Source: Psychrobacter cibarius (lineage in GTDB: Bacteria > Pseudomonadota > Gammaproteobacteria > Pseudomonadales > Moraxellaceae). From it: a stretch of DNA of 64,000 nt. A program made the translations under genes and the position numbers. The first letter of the stretch is position 1; the number at the start of each line of letters is the position of its first letter. Positions 20,707 through 29,625 of this stretch are shown piece after piece. Location: the NCBI RefSeq assembly GCF_016107535.1, contig NZ_JABASQ010000008.1, positions 1-64,000 on the forward strand, given 5' to 3'. A model generated the notes under the pieces. The model saw nothing but the letters and a program-made list of their open reading frames with translations. It made no database searches and was not told the DNA's origin.

Positions 20707-21126
20707 CTGGTTATTTATAAACAGCTTATCCACAGTCTGCGCTAAATTTTTGCTCAATGTGGATAAGCAGTCAGTGTCGTACAAGGTTCCACATGAAACT
20801 GTGCATAACTTTGTTTCACATGAAACAGAAAACTAGGCTTTTTATAAAAAAATTGATATTAATCCTTTGAAATCAGTAACTTGGGTTTTACTGCTAATCT
20901 TTATTGATGTTAGTCAACATCTTGCTTTCTGTGGATAACTTAACGGAAATGCGTGTTTTAATACGTTATGAGTTGATTTATGAGGACTTATCCACAATCT
21001 ATCCCATCATAGACTTAATTAAGCTCAAGTTGCCATAAAAAACTGGCTTAGATAAATGCTGCCACAATATTAATAGATTAAGATATATTGTCTATAAAGA
21101 CAACATCATAATGAAATGAGGTCGAT
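20707..21126. other. ribD-ribE intergenic region with dense DnaA boxes
   Basis: These 420 bases hold no gene. Four perfect DnaA boxes are present at 20726-20734 (plus), 20758-20766 (minus), 20930-20938 (minus) and 20988-20996 (plus), plus a one-mismatch box at 20800-20808. This is more perfect boxes than in the dnaA-rpmH region. Two parS-like sites lie among them. No FMN riboswitch signature was recognised before ribE. The region may titrate DnaA, add to origin function, or organise the origin domain; which of these cannot be told from sequence. Confidence 0.75.
20785..20827. other. Two adjacent parS-like sites
   Basis: TGTTTCACATGAAACA at 20812-20827 is the one-base variant seen in recF. 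GGTTCCACATGAAACT at 20785-20800 is a weaker copy with a further mismatch. The DnaA-like box at 20800-20808 lies between them. Confidence 0.7.
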
Positions 21127-21801
21127 ATGTTTACTGGAATTATAGAGAGTGTTGGAAAGGTTAAGTCCATGCAGCCTACGGGCGGTGATATACGTTTGAC
21201 GATAGAATCTGATGGTTTGGACTTTAGTGATGTGAAGCTAGGAGATTCTATTGCCTCCAATGGTATCTGCTTAACCGTTGTAGACCTAGGTAGTAATCAT
21301 TACTCGGTCGATGTCTCACGTGAAACTATCGCTCGTACCGCATTAGAAACTTTAAAAGCTGGTCACACAGTAAATTTAGAGAAAGCGATGCTACCAACCA
21401 CGCGTTTTGGTGGTCATATCGTCGCGGGTCACGTCGACGGCGTCGGCGTGGTCAGTAAGCTGCAACAAGATGCGCGCTCTATCTATATCGAAATTGAGAT
21501 ACCACAAGAGCTGGCGCACTATACAGCGACTAAAGGCTCTATCACGGTTGATGGTATTAGTCTGACGACCAATCTTGTAAGAGACAATATTGTCTCTTTA
21601 AATATCATTCCTCATACCGCACAAGTGACCAATATCGCTAAGCATTGGCTGGTTGGAAATAAGGTCAACATCGAAGTGGATATCGTCGCGCGCTATTTAG
21701 AACGTTTGTTAAATAAGTCGCAAACCAGTGGTATGAATACGCCAAGTCCGCAAAGCCAAATTACAGAAGCATTTTTAGCAGATAACGGTTTTATGAAATA
21801 A
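21127..21801 (+). CDS. ribE: Riboflavin synthase (alpha subunit)
   Basis: Forms riboflavin by dismutating two molecules of 6,7-dimethyl-8-ribityllumazine. The sequence shows the two tandem lumazine-binding repeats: the first opens MFTGIIESVGKV and includes DSIASNGICLTVVD, and the second begins near GGHIVAGHVDGVG and includes GSITVDGISLT. Both repeats carry the N/D-G-I-S/C-L-T pattern. At 224 aa it is slightly longer than usual, with a polar tail after residue 200. GAGG stands just before the ATG. The sequence TGTCTCACGTGAAACT near 21312 resembles parS with one core mismatch. Confidence 0.97.
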   Translation: MFTGIIESVGKVKSMQPTGGDIRLTIESDGLDFSDVKLGDSIASNGICLTVVDLGSNHYSVDVSRETIARTALETLKAGHTVNLEKAMLPTTRFGGHIVAGHVDGVGVVSKLQQDARSIYIEIEIPQELAHYTATKGSITVDGISLTTNLVRDNIVSLNIIPHTAQVTNIAKHWLVGNKVNIEVDIVARYLERLLNKSQTSGMNTPSPQSQITEAFLADNGFMK

Positions 21802-21868
21802 TTGGTTCATGAAGTAGCTGATTTATGAATTAATTGGTTTAAACCTAAAAAGTAGGTTTTACAGATTG

Positions 21869-24700
21869 TCATGATTTTATGAAGCTCTGTAAAACCGACT
21901 CTAGTTCTTTTTTGTTGATAGGTTTGGCTAAAAATTCATCCATTCCTACTTCTATACAAGCGTCGCGATCTTCTTTGGTATTGTTCGCAGTCAGCGCCAC
22001 AATCGCAATTTTATCGCCTTGCGCACGAATCGCTTGGGTAGCCTGTAGCCCATCCATGACAGGCATGCGACAGTCCATCAAAATGAGTGAGATATCTTGA
22101 CGCTGTTGTTGTAGCATATCTAACGCTTGCTGACCATCTTCTGCGACCACACTACGATAACCAAGTTTACTCAATATCTTGCACGTTATTTTCTGATTGG
22201 TTGGACTGTCTTCTACTACCAAGATAAGTGGCAATACATTCTCGTTGGCAGCTTTATCTGCTTCGTTTGCTAGCTGCTTATTCTCTTCTTTTATCTCTAT
22301 GGCTTGAACCAGCTTCTGTCTCGCTGGTAAGGTTAAGCGCAGTAATTCAGAGAGCAATAAAGTCGCATCTAATGGTTTGCTCAAGAATCCTTCATATTTA
22401 TCTAATAATATAGAGGGAATACGGCGCTCAGGTTTCATACTAAGTAGTATTTTTGGTAGCGACGGATTATCGAGTAGGGTATTTAATGCTTGTTGTCTAT
22501 CATCATTCCCTATCGCCTGATTAGCGGAAGCAATAGACAGGGTTTCATAATATTCGTAATCTAATAGCAAGATAGGGGCGAGTCTTTGCTCGTCTTGTGC
22601 CAATTTTTCGTTTAATTGTTGTAGATCTAATTTATCTATAGAGGTATAGATAGTAGCTGGCATCGATAAATATGCGCAAAAATCGCGCAGATGTTTGGCA
22701 CGTAGTGGTTGTTTAATCACTGCTATTAGATGGATATGAGTCAAATGCTGACTATGATGATAAATAGGCTGATAATTTGGACGTCTGCAAGGCAGATAAA
22801 GATTCAGACTGCTGCCTTCAGTCATCGTGCTTTTTATTTCAATAAAACCACCCAATAATCGCGCAAAACTATTGACGTTATTTAACCCTAGGCCTTGCCC
22901 AGTCGTGTTCTTTTGCATGTAATTAACGTTTCGATGGGTGTTTTGGTTGCTGCTTTTATTAAGCTGAACCAACAGTTGATGTTGCTTCGCTATATCGATG
23001 CCCATACCGCTGTCTTTTATGCTAAAACGAATCCAGTCGTGTGAGGCATAATTGGGATTGTCTTTATTGATTTTACTATTTTTAATCAGTGTAAGGTCTT
23101 TATTAAGATTTACTAAGCTTCGGTTTTTTGTTGTTAATATCTCTGCATTACTGACCATTTCGATGGTCAGTGATACGTAGCCAGAAGTGGTAAATTTCAC
23201 TGCGTTATCTAATAAGTCGTACAAGATTTGCTGTAGGCGCTGATGGTCTGTATCAATACAACGCGGACTGTCAGGTGTAAAAAAATACAGCAGCTCAAGT
23301 CCTTGCTGCCTTATCCTTTCTATAAATGACTGACTGACCTGTTGCCCCAGTCTATAAATATCGACAGGCTCAATGCTTAGGCGGGTTTTTCTTACCGCTA
23401 TCTCCTCGATGTCTAGCACATCATTAAGCGTCGTTAGCATACTCTGACTGCTTTTAATTAAGGATATTAAAATATCATTCTGCGCAGCAGTCAAGGTCTC
23501 AGGATCAATCGGTTCTAGCGTGTCAATCATTGCTTCTAATGGCAGGCGCAAATCATGACCCATCGTCGATTTAATCGTATTAAATTCATTAATTTGGCGT
23601 TGTAGTCGTTGATTTTGTTGCTGTAATTGCCCTATTTGACTGGCAAATTCATTAACGTTATTCAGCAGTACGGTAAAGCCGTGAACCTGACCATGTTCAC
23701 CAAACCATGGCGTAACGTGCAATTGGTAAGTCTGTTCATTTTCCAACCCATAGACTGTTAAGGTACGAGTAACGCGTAGGTTGGATAACGTTTGCAGCAA
23801 TCGTTGCGTGGATTCATCTTTACCCGCGATAAAATCCGTCAGTTCATAGTTGCTATCGCTTTGCAGTAAAGACATGAATATTTGTTCAAAGCGTTTATTG
23901 AAAAAGCTGATTTGACCATGACGCATGATCATCAGCATCGGTAAAGGGGATTGCTCAACCAAACGTTCAAGACGGTGTGTTAGGGTTTTAATGCGGCGAT
24001 AGTCATTATGCAGCTGGTAGCTGACACGGCTCAGCGCATGGCCTAAACGCAAAAACTCAGGCGTAGATTTTTTTTGCAAAAAAGGCGGCGGACTATAGGC
24101 TTCTTTTGCGTGGCTACTTAGATTGTCCGTATAAATCAGCAGCTGTTCCCAATTGGTGCGACGATTGAGCATATACAGCAAAGCGATAATAAAAAGCATG
24201 ATCGCTGCCATCAATGGCAACCAGTAGCGATAAGATATCCAGTCAATGATAAGCGGCTTATGGCGCAATATAATATAAAGCTGATGACCACTTTTGAGTT
24301 TAATGGTGCCGGTTAAGTTGCGATTATTGAGCGTGTAAGCACTATGACTGCCGTTATTAGAAGGGGATGAGCTAATGATAGGAAACGTAACGTTAGCAAA
24401 AGCACGCTCATTGGGCTGAGTATGGCGATGGATATAAGTTTGCCCAGAGGGCATCATAAAAACCAGCTGATAGCTTATGTCTTCAAATACGGGTTTTTCT
24501 AAAATCCTTTTAATGTCAGGATTTAGAAGATCATCACGTTCAGTAACTTCATACTGTAATGTATGAAAAGTATCGATACTGTGTTGTTCACTGTGTTTTT
24601 TTATCTCGTGAAACAGCGCAAAATAATAGATAGACAACATGACCAGCAAGGTCAGTGCATAAAATATGAGTAAGCGCTGTAAGGACTGAAACTGTTGCAT
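21869..24700 (-). CDS. Orphan hybrid sensor histidine kinase
   Basis: A 943-aa inner-membrane kinase. Two membrane helices (about 9-30 and 158-179) frame a periplasmic sensor region, followed by a PAS-like segment (about 250-350) and a Gln-rich coiled coil (355-375). The phospho-acceptor helix contains His382 in MGHDLRLPLEAM, a divergent H-box. The ATPase domain has the N-box LLDNAVKFT (about 496), DSGMGI (563) and GQGLGL (601). A degenerate receiver (about 655-790) keeps an Asp near 714 and a Lys-Pro near 775. The C-terminal receiver (about 825-943) has ED at 830-831, the phospho-acceptor Asp876 (LMDCRMPVMDG) and Lys927. No Hpt domain or partner regulator is adjacent, so phosphate must leave by a protein encoded elsewhere. 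The signal is unknown. Confidence 0.88.
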   Translation of the reverse strand: MQQFQSLQRLLIFYALTLLVMLSIYYFALFHEIKKHSEQHSIDTFHTLQYEVTERDDLLNPDIKRILEKPVFEDISYQLVFMMPSGQTYIHRHTQPNERAFANVTFPIISSSPSNNGSHSAYTLNNRNLTGTIKLKSGHQLYIILRHKPLIIDWISYRYWLPLMAAIMLFIIALLYMLNRRTNWEQLLIYTDNLSSHAKEAYSPPPFLQKKSTPEFLRLGHALSRVSYQLHNDYRRIKTLTHRLERLVEQSPLPMLMIMRHGQISFFNKRFEQIFMSLLQSDSNYELTDFIAGKDESTQRLLQTLSNLRVTRTLTVYGLENEQTYQLHVTPWFGEHGQVHGFTVLLNNVNEFASQIGQLQQQNQRLQRQINEFNTIKSTMGHDLRLPLEAMIDTLEPIDPETLTAAQNDILISLIKSSQSMLTTLNDVLDIEEIAVRKTRLSIEPVDIYRLGQQVSQSFIERIRQQGLELLYFFTPDSPRCIDTDHQRLQQILYDLLDNAVKFTTSGYVSLTIEMVSNAEILTTKNRSLVNLNKDLTLIKNSKINKDNPNYASHDWIRFSIKDSGMGIDIAKQHQLLVQLNKSSNQNTHRNVNYMQKNTTGQGLGLNNVNSFARLLGGFIEIKSTMTEGSSLNLYLPCRRPNYQPIYHHSQHLTHIHLIAVIKQPLRAKHLRDFCAYLSMPATIYTSIDKLDLQQLNEKLAQDEQRLAPILLLDYEYYETLSIASANQAIGNDDRQQALNTLLDNPSLPKILLSMKPERRIPSILLDKYEGFLSKPLDATLLLSELLRLTLPARQKLVQAIEIKEENKQLANEADKAANENVLPLILVVEDSPTNQKITCKILSKLGYRSVVAEDGQQALDMLQQQRQDISLILMDCRMPVMDGLQATQAIRAQGDKIAIVALTANNTKEDRDACIEVGMDEFLAKPINKKELESVLQSFIKS

Positions 24701-25016
24701 GAAAGCGTGGTCCTATATCGACACAAGAAACATAGTGAGTAAGTCATCAGTTTGGCACAGTAGCTGGTTTATTCAAGCCGTTTTGTCTTTTACGGTTGTA
24801 CAGCTATTATCTAGAAAAAAATGGTGAATGGCAGTGGAATATCGCTCAATCACGCATTGTTTTGTAAATAAACTCATCAATAAGAGCGCCCTGCTTGCTT
24901 TCTATTATAAAGACAAACCGTATCATTGGTAACGCTCGATTACCGTTATTACAACCATGGCACAACATCGCAAACTCACCTATAATGAGTCAATCAACCC
25001 TATATAATGCCTGTTT
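24701..25016. other. Divergent intergenic region between kinase gene and fmt
   Basis: No gene is seen in these 316 bases. TATAAT occurs at 24981-24986 and again at 25003-25008, the second only 8 bp before the fmt ATG. Neither has a convincing -35 element. Confidence 0.4.
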
Positions 25017-26102
25017 ATGACTACAATTGCTTCTGCCTCCGATTTATCCATGCCATCTACGACGAAAGATTGCTCATCTAGTAAGCGCTTAAGAGTTGCG
25101 TTTGCTGGCACTCCTGAGTTTGCCGCCGTTAGTCTTGAGGCGCTTATCAGCCAGCAAGAAGCGTTGAATATAGACATCGTCGCTGTGTATACGCAACCTG
25201 ATCGCAAGGCAGGACGGGGTCAAAAATTATCGGCCTCTGCAGTAAAGCAAGTCGCATTGGCGCATGATATTGCCGTTGAGCAGCCTCTCACCTTTAAAAA
25301 ATCTAGTAGTGAAGGGTTGGTTGCACGTGAGACTCTGCGTAGTTATCAGCCAGATGTGATGATTGTCGCGGCTTATGGCTTGATATTGCCGATTGGGGTA
25401 TTGACCACACCGACTTATGGTTGCCTCAATATTCATGCGTCCTTATTACCACGCTGGCGCGGTGCAGCACCTATTCACCGCGCGTTATTGGCGGGTGATA
25501 GCGAGACGGGTATTACCATTATGCAGATGGATAAGGGCTTAGATACAGGTGATATGATCTACAAAATCAGCGCTCCTATTGAGGCTGATGATACGGCTGC
25601 CAGCCTCCATGATAAAATGGCTGAGCTTGGTGCGACCGCCATTATTACCGTGCTAAAGGACTTGCCACATTATCAAGCTCAGGCTATCGCTCAAGATGAC
25701 AGTCAAGCCAATTACGCTGAAAAACTGGTCAAAACCGAAGGCGAAATCAACTGGACACAATCCGCTACTGAAATTGAGCGACAAATTCGTGGACTGACGC
25801 CATGGCCAGGTTCATATACTTTTTTGGCAGGGCAGCGTGTCAAGATTTTAGCCAGCTTACCTGTGAATCCGTCGCAGCAAACCAATCAGCCTGCTGGTAC
25901 GGTCATCAGCGTTGGACGCAAAGCGATATTGGTAGCTTGTGGTCATGATAGTAATATTGATAATGGTCTCGAAAAACCGCAAGCCAGTACTTTAGCCATT
26001 ACCGAATTACAGTTTGCTGGTGGTAAACCGATGACAGCCGAGCAAATCTGCCATGGCAACCAATTAAATGATGGTGACCAGTTCACAGCAGACTCGAAAT
26101 AA
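25017..26102 (+). CDS. fmt: Methionyl-tRNA formyltransferase
   Basis: Formylates the initiator Met-tRNA. The N-terminal domain begins at RVAFAGTPEFAAVSLEAL and contains the catalytic-site segments HASLLPRWRGAAPIHRALLAGD and GITIMQMDKGLDTGDM. The C-terminal domain begins near RQIRGLTPWPGSYTF. At 361 aa it is longer than the E. coli protein (315 aa), mainly because of a 28-residue N-terminal extension and a polar insert near the end. An ATG at 25050 would shorten the extension. Fmt is followed by rsmB, a common fmt-rsmB pairing; a def gene is not in this window. Confidence 0.96.
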   Translation: MTTIASASDLSMPSTTKDCSSSKRLRVAFAGTPEFAAVSLEALISQQEALNIDIVAVYTQPDRKAGRGQKLSASAVKQVALAHDIAVEQPLTFKKSSSEGLVARETLRSYQPDVMIVAAYGLILPIGVLTTPTYGCLNIHASLLPRWRGAAPIHRALLAGDSETGITIMQMDKGLDTGDMIYKISAPIEADDTAASLHDKMAELGATAIITVLKDLPHYQAQAIAQDDSQANYAEKLVKTEGEINWTQSATEIERQIRGLTPWPGSYTFLAGQRVKILASLPVNPSQQTNQPAGTVISVGRKAILVACGHDSNIDNGLEKPQASTLAITELQFAGGKPMTAEQICHGNQLNDGDQFTADSK

Positions 26103-26221
26103 TTGCTCCTAAATCAGTTTAATACCGCTTAACCTTATTTATTTTTATATTCGTCATTTAATACCAAACAATCCAACTTTTATCAGACGCTAACTATTAG
26201 GCGTCAAGGAAATTCAATTTA

Positions 26222-27790
26222 ATGAGAAGCACTGCGCCAAGAAACAATAAGCTCAAACCGTCAAGCAACCTTATCATGAATGGTAGCGTCCGCGTCCGCG
26301 TGATTCGCACTTTACTGGCGATTCAGAATGGTCAGTCGCTTGCAAGCGTCCTTGATCCGCTACTAAACAGTTTGCATGATGGGGATAAAGGTTTTGCTCA
26401 TGCGTTATTGCTAACGACGTTGCGCCAATGGTACGCCCTTGAGCGTCTACTCGATAGTCTGGCTGATAACTCGATTGATGAAAAAGAAGTACGTACGACG
26501 ATCCAAGTGGGTTTAACCCAGCTGCTTTATTTACAAGTAGCTGACCATGCGGCAATTCATGAAACGGTTGAAGCAGCAAAAGAAATCGAATTTGCGCATG
26601 CGACGGGTTTAATCAATGCCATCTTGCGTAAAGTCGCTAAAAACCCAAGTAAGTTCCGTAAGAAATGTGATAAAAAACACAGCTTACCGAATTGGCTTGC
26701 CTATCAGCTTAAGCAAGATTGGAATGAGCAGTATGACGATCTGATGCAGGGTTTACGTCAACCTGCACCGATGTTTTTACGCGTGAATACAGCGGTTACC
26801 TCGGTAGAGGATTATCAGCAAGCATTGGTGGAATTTGAAGTTGAAGCAGATTTGGTTGAGCTAACAAGTGGTTTACAACTCGACAACTCGTCGGATACAG
26901 CCACATCTAATAGTATAGTAACCAAAGGTCTTAGACTACACCAAAGCACGGCAGTCAATGCCTTACCTCAATTCGCTGAAGGTGCGGCTAGTGTACAAGA
27001 CATGCATGCTCAGCTTGCAGCACCGCTTATCCATAGCGCTTTACTTAATAAACTGACTGTTAAAAGCGATGATGCAGACGGCGATATAGACACCAATAAC
27101 AACGAGATCCGCATTTTAGATGCTTGTGCCGCGCCGGGTGGTAAGCTTGCTCATTGGTTAGAGTTAATCAGTTCAGACGAGTCTTCATTGTTTCACGTGA
27201 AACAAGACGATGCTGAAACGTCGCCTGTGATTTCGAAAGTTAAGATTACTGCGATAGATAATGAAGCGCCACGTATCGAGCGTATTCATACTAATTTACA
27301 GCGCTTAAACTTAAGTCAGCACGACTTGCAGCAAGCTGAGAAAAATATTGAGCTAAATATTGTCTGTGCTGACGCTACGACATGGCAAGGGGCTGGTAAG
27401 AAAAAGAGCAAGCTCGTGTTTGACGCTATATTATTAGACTCACCTTGTACGGCGACTGGCGTGATTCGTCGCCATCCTGACATCAGTATTTTGCGTACTG
27501 AAGAAGACGTTGAGCAAACGGCACTCTTACAAGCGGATATCTTGCATAATCTATGGCCACAACTTAAAGTTGGTGGTTACCTCTTATACGTCACTTGCTC
27601 TATCCTAAAGCAAGAAAACGTCGAGCAGATGCAGGATTTTATGACTCACTATAACAATGTAGTAGCCATTGAATTTAGCGACGATTGTAATTGGGGTATT
27701 GAACAGGCGATTGGTCGTCAGTGCTTGCCAATTGATAGCGAGAGCGGCGATGGTTTTTATTATGCCATGCTACAAAAAACTGCTGAATAA
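26222..27790 (+). CDS. rsmB: 16S rRNA (cytosine(967)-C(5))-methyltransferase RsmB
   Basis: Methylates C967 of 16S rRNA. An N-terminal NusB-like domain (about 20-140) is followed by the Rossmann methyltransferase domain with the SAM motif DACAAPGGK (300-308), the motif IV Cys in LLDSPCTATG (about 409) and the catalytic Cys in YVTCS (about 459). The 522 aa exceed the 429 aa of E. coli RsmB through inserts near 217-233, 279-295 and 318-338. The last insert contains SLFHVKQ, encoded by a perfect parS site at 27189. AAGGAAA lies before the ATG; ATG 26276 is an alternative start. Confidence 0.96.
   Translation: MRSTAPRNNKLKPSSNLIMNGSVRVRVIRTLLAIQNGQSLASVLDPLLNSLHDGDKGFAHALLLTTLRQWYALERLLDSLADNSIDEKEVRTTIQVGLTQLLYLQVADHAAIHETVEAAKEIEFAHATGLINAILRKVAKNPSKFRKKCDKKHSLPNWLAYQLKQDWNEQYDDLMQGLRQPAPMFLRVNTAVTSVEDYQQALVEFEVEADLVELTSGLQLDNSSDTATSNSIVTKGLRLHQSTAVNALPQFAEGAASVQDMHAQLAAPLIHSALLNKLTVKSDDADGDIDTNNNEIRILDACAAPGGKLAHWLELISSDESSLFHVKQDDAETSPVISKVKITAIDNEAPRIERIHTNLQRLNLSQHDLQQAEKNIELNIVCADATTWQGAGKKKSKLVFDAILLDSPCTATGVIRRHPDISILRTEEDVEQTALLQADILHNLWPQLKVGGYLLYVTCSILKQENVEQMQDFMTHYNNVVAIEFSDDCNWGIEQAIGRQCLPIDSESGDGFYYAMLQKTAE
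27189..27204. other. Perfect parS site inside rsmB
   Basis: TGTTTCACGTGAAACA is a fully palindromic 16-mer matching the canonical parS. It lies in an RsmB insert (FHVKQ codons) that has no counterpart in E. coli RsmB. Confidence 0.9.
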
Positions 27791-27831
27791 ACCGTTTTAA
27801 CTAATAATCTCATTATAGACAGGACAATCTA

Positions 27832-29253
27832 ATGAAATATATCAGTACCCGTGGTCAGACAGCGCCGATGGATTTTAGTGATGTGTTATTAATGGGTCTT
27901 GCCCCAGACGGTGGTTTGATGTTGCCTGAGCACTATCCGAATATTGATAGTGCGACGCTTACTGAGTGGCGCACGCTAAGCTATCCACAGCTGGCGATGG
28001 CGATTATGCAGCGCTTTGCGACTGATATTCCTGTGGCTGATTTGCAAGACATTATTAAGCGCACTTATACCGCTGAGATATTTGGCTCTGATAAGATTGT
28101 TCCTGTCCGTAAGCTTGACAATAATTTATATATTTTAGGACTATCAAACGGTCCGACGTTAGCGTTTAAAGATGTTGCCATGCAGTTTTTGGGTAATGCT
28201 TTTGAATATGTGCTTAAAAGAAAAGACGCACGTATTACCATCATTGGTGCGACCAGTGGCGATACCGGCAGTGCAGCAGAATATGCCCTACGTGGTAAAG
28301 AAAATATCGAAGTCTTTATGCTGTCACCGCATGGCAAAATGAGTGAATTCCAGCGCGCGCAAATGTATAGCTTGACTGATAAAAACATTCATAATATCGC
28401 CATCGAAGGCATGTTTGATGATTGCCAAGATATTGTCAAAGCGCTACAACAGGATGCTAAGTTTAAAGCGGCTTATAATCTAGGTACGGTTAATTCTATT
28501 AACTGGGGTCGTATCCTAGCGCAAATCGTTTATTATTTTAAAGCTTACTTTGCCGTGACTTCAAGTAACGATGAAAAGGTTAGCTTTAGCGTGCCATCAG
28601 GCAACTTTGGTAATATTTGTGCCGGTCACATTGCACGTGAAATGGGGCTGCCAGTTGATCGTCTAATCGTCGCGACCAATGAAAACGACGTTTTAAACGA
28701 CTTCTTTAATCAAGGTGCTTATCAGCCGCGTCCGACTGATAAAACTTATATCACTTCAAGCCCATCGATGGATATCTCTAAAGCCTCTAACTTTGAGCGT
28801 TTTGTTTATCTCTTATTAGATAAAGACAGCGCCCGCGTTCATGAGTTATTTGAAGGGGTGAAATCTGGTCAAGGTTTTGATTTGCCTGACCTAATGGATG
28901 CGGTCAACACTCGCTACGGTTTTGCTGCGGGTAAATCTACTCATGCCGACCGTCTCGACACTATCAAAACACTTTATGAGCAGCATGGAGAGTTGGTTGA
29001 TCCGCATACCGCTGATGGTATCAAGGTTGCCAAAGAGCTACAGCGCGAAGGTGAGGTGATTGTCTGTGCTGAGACCGCGCTGCCAGTGAAATTTGCAGAT
29101 ACGATAATCGAAGCGATAGGTCAAATAGAAATCGCACGCCCAGCCCATACCGAAGGCTTAGAGAGCTTACCGCAACATGTGGTGGTGCTTGATAACAGCG
29201 CTGAGCTGGTGGCTGAACAAATCCGTCAGCATGTGATACCAAATCCAGCATAA
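27832..29253 (+). CDS. thrC: Threonine synthase
   Basis: PLP enzyme converting O-phosphohomoserine to threonine, the last step of the pathway. The N-terminus KYISTRGQTAPMDFSDVLLMGLAPDGGLMLPE is typical of the long (fungal/proteobacterial) ThrC class, and the PLP lysine lies in GPTLAFKDVAMQF (Lys113). IGATSGDTGSAAEYA binds the cofactor phosphate. The length of 473 aa fits the family. AGGA precedes the start. The usual partner hom is not adjacent in this window. Confidence 0.97.
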   Translation: MKYISTRGQTAPMDFSDVLLMGLAPDGGLMLPEHYPNIDSATLTEWRTLSYPQLAMAIMQRFATDIPVADLQDIIKRTYTAEIFGSDKIVPVRKLDNNLYILGLSNGPTLAFKDVAMQFLGNAFEYVLKRKDARITIIGATSGDTGSAAEYALRGKENIEVFMLSPHGKMSEFQRAQMYSLTDKNIHNIAIEGMFDDCQDIVKALQQDAKFKAAYNLGTVNSINWGRILAQIVYYFKAYFAVTSSNDEKVSFSVPSGNFGNICAGHIAREMGLPVDRLIVATNENDVLNDFFNQGAYQPRPTDKTYITSSPSMDISKASNFERFVYLLLDKDSARVHELFEGVKSGQGFDLPDLMDAVNTRYGFAAGKSTHADRLDTIKTLYEQHGELVDPHTADGIKVAKELQREGEVIVCAETALPVKFADTIIEAIGQIEIARPAHTEGLESLPQHVVVLDNSAELVAEQIRQHVIPNPA

Positions 29254-29401
29254 GTCAAAGTGGATTTTAATGCTTATTTTCATGAGGAACTCTATAAATT
29301 TCAATGAGGAACTATAGAAATAATATTCATATAAAAGTTACGCCATTGTAATAAAGTGTTTATGATTGTGTTATGGTAGATATAATTGTAATATTAGAAA
29401 C

Positions 29402-29438
29402 AGCGTCGGCGACTCATCATTTTGCTAGACGCTTTTTT
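29402..29438 (+). terminator. Terminator-like hairpin downstream of thrC
   Basis: AGCGTC (29402-29407) pairs with GACGCT (29428-29433) across a 20-base loop, followed by six Ts. It lies in the 372-bp gap before the LysM gene, where nothing else was recognised. The long loop makes it a weak candidate. Confidence 0.5.
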
Positions 29439-29625
29439 AGTAATCATACCAGCCAATTACACTGAACAGCTGCCCTATAAGCGTCATGATAATCGTACAG
29501 TTAAGTCCTTTTACGACCCTCATTGCTTGTCACTATTTTAATGACAGTCAAAGATTAAGGTTAAGTAATAGATCTAAATGGTACTAATTGTGGCGACAAC
29601 AGCGGTACATATTGTGGATATAACA

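Noticed and set aside
20707-21126. FMN riboswitch upstream of ribE
   Set aside because: None of the conserved RFN segments were found; the region is explained by DnaA and parS-like sites.
21312-21327. parS site within ribE
   Set aside because: GTCTCACGTGAAAC has a mismatch in the left arm and lies in a conserved protein segment (DVSRET), so coincidence is likely; it is not counted among the eight sites.
24597-24617. parS-like half-site in the kinase gene
   Set aside because: Only CTCGTGAAACA is present and the other arm is absent.
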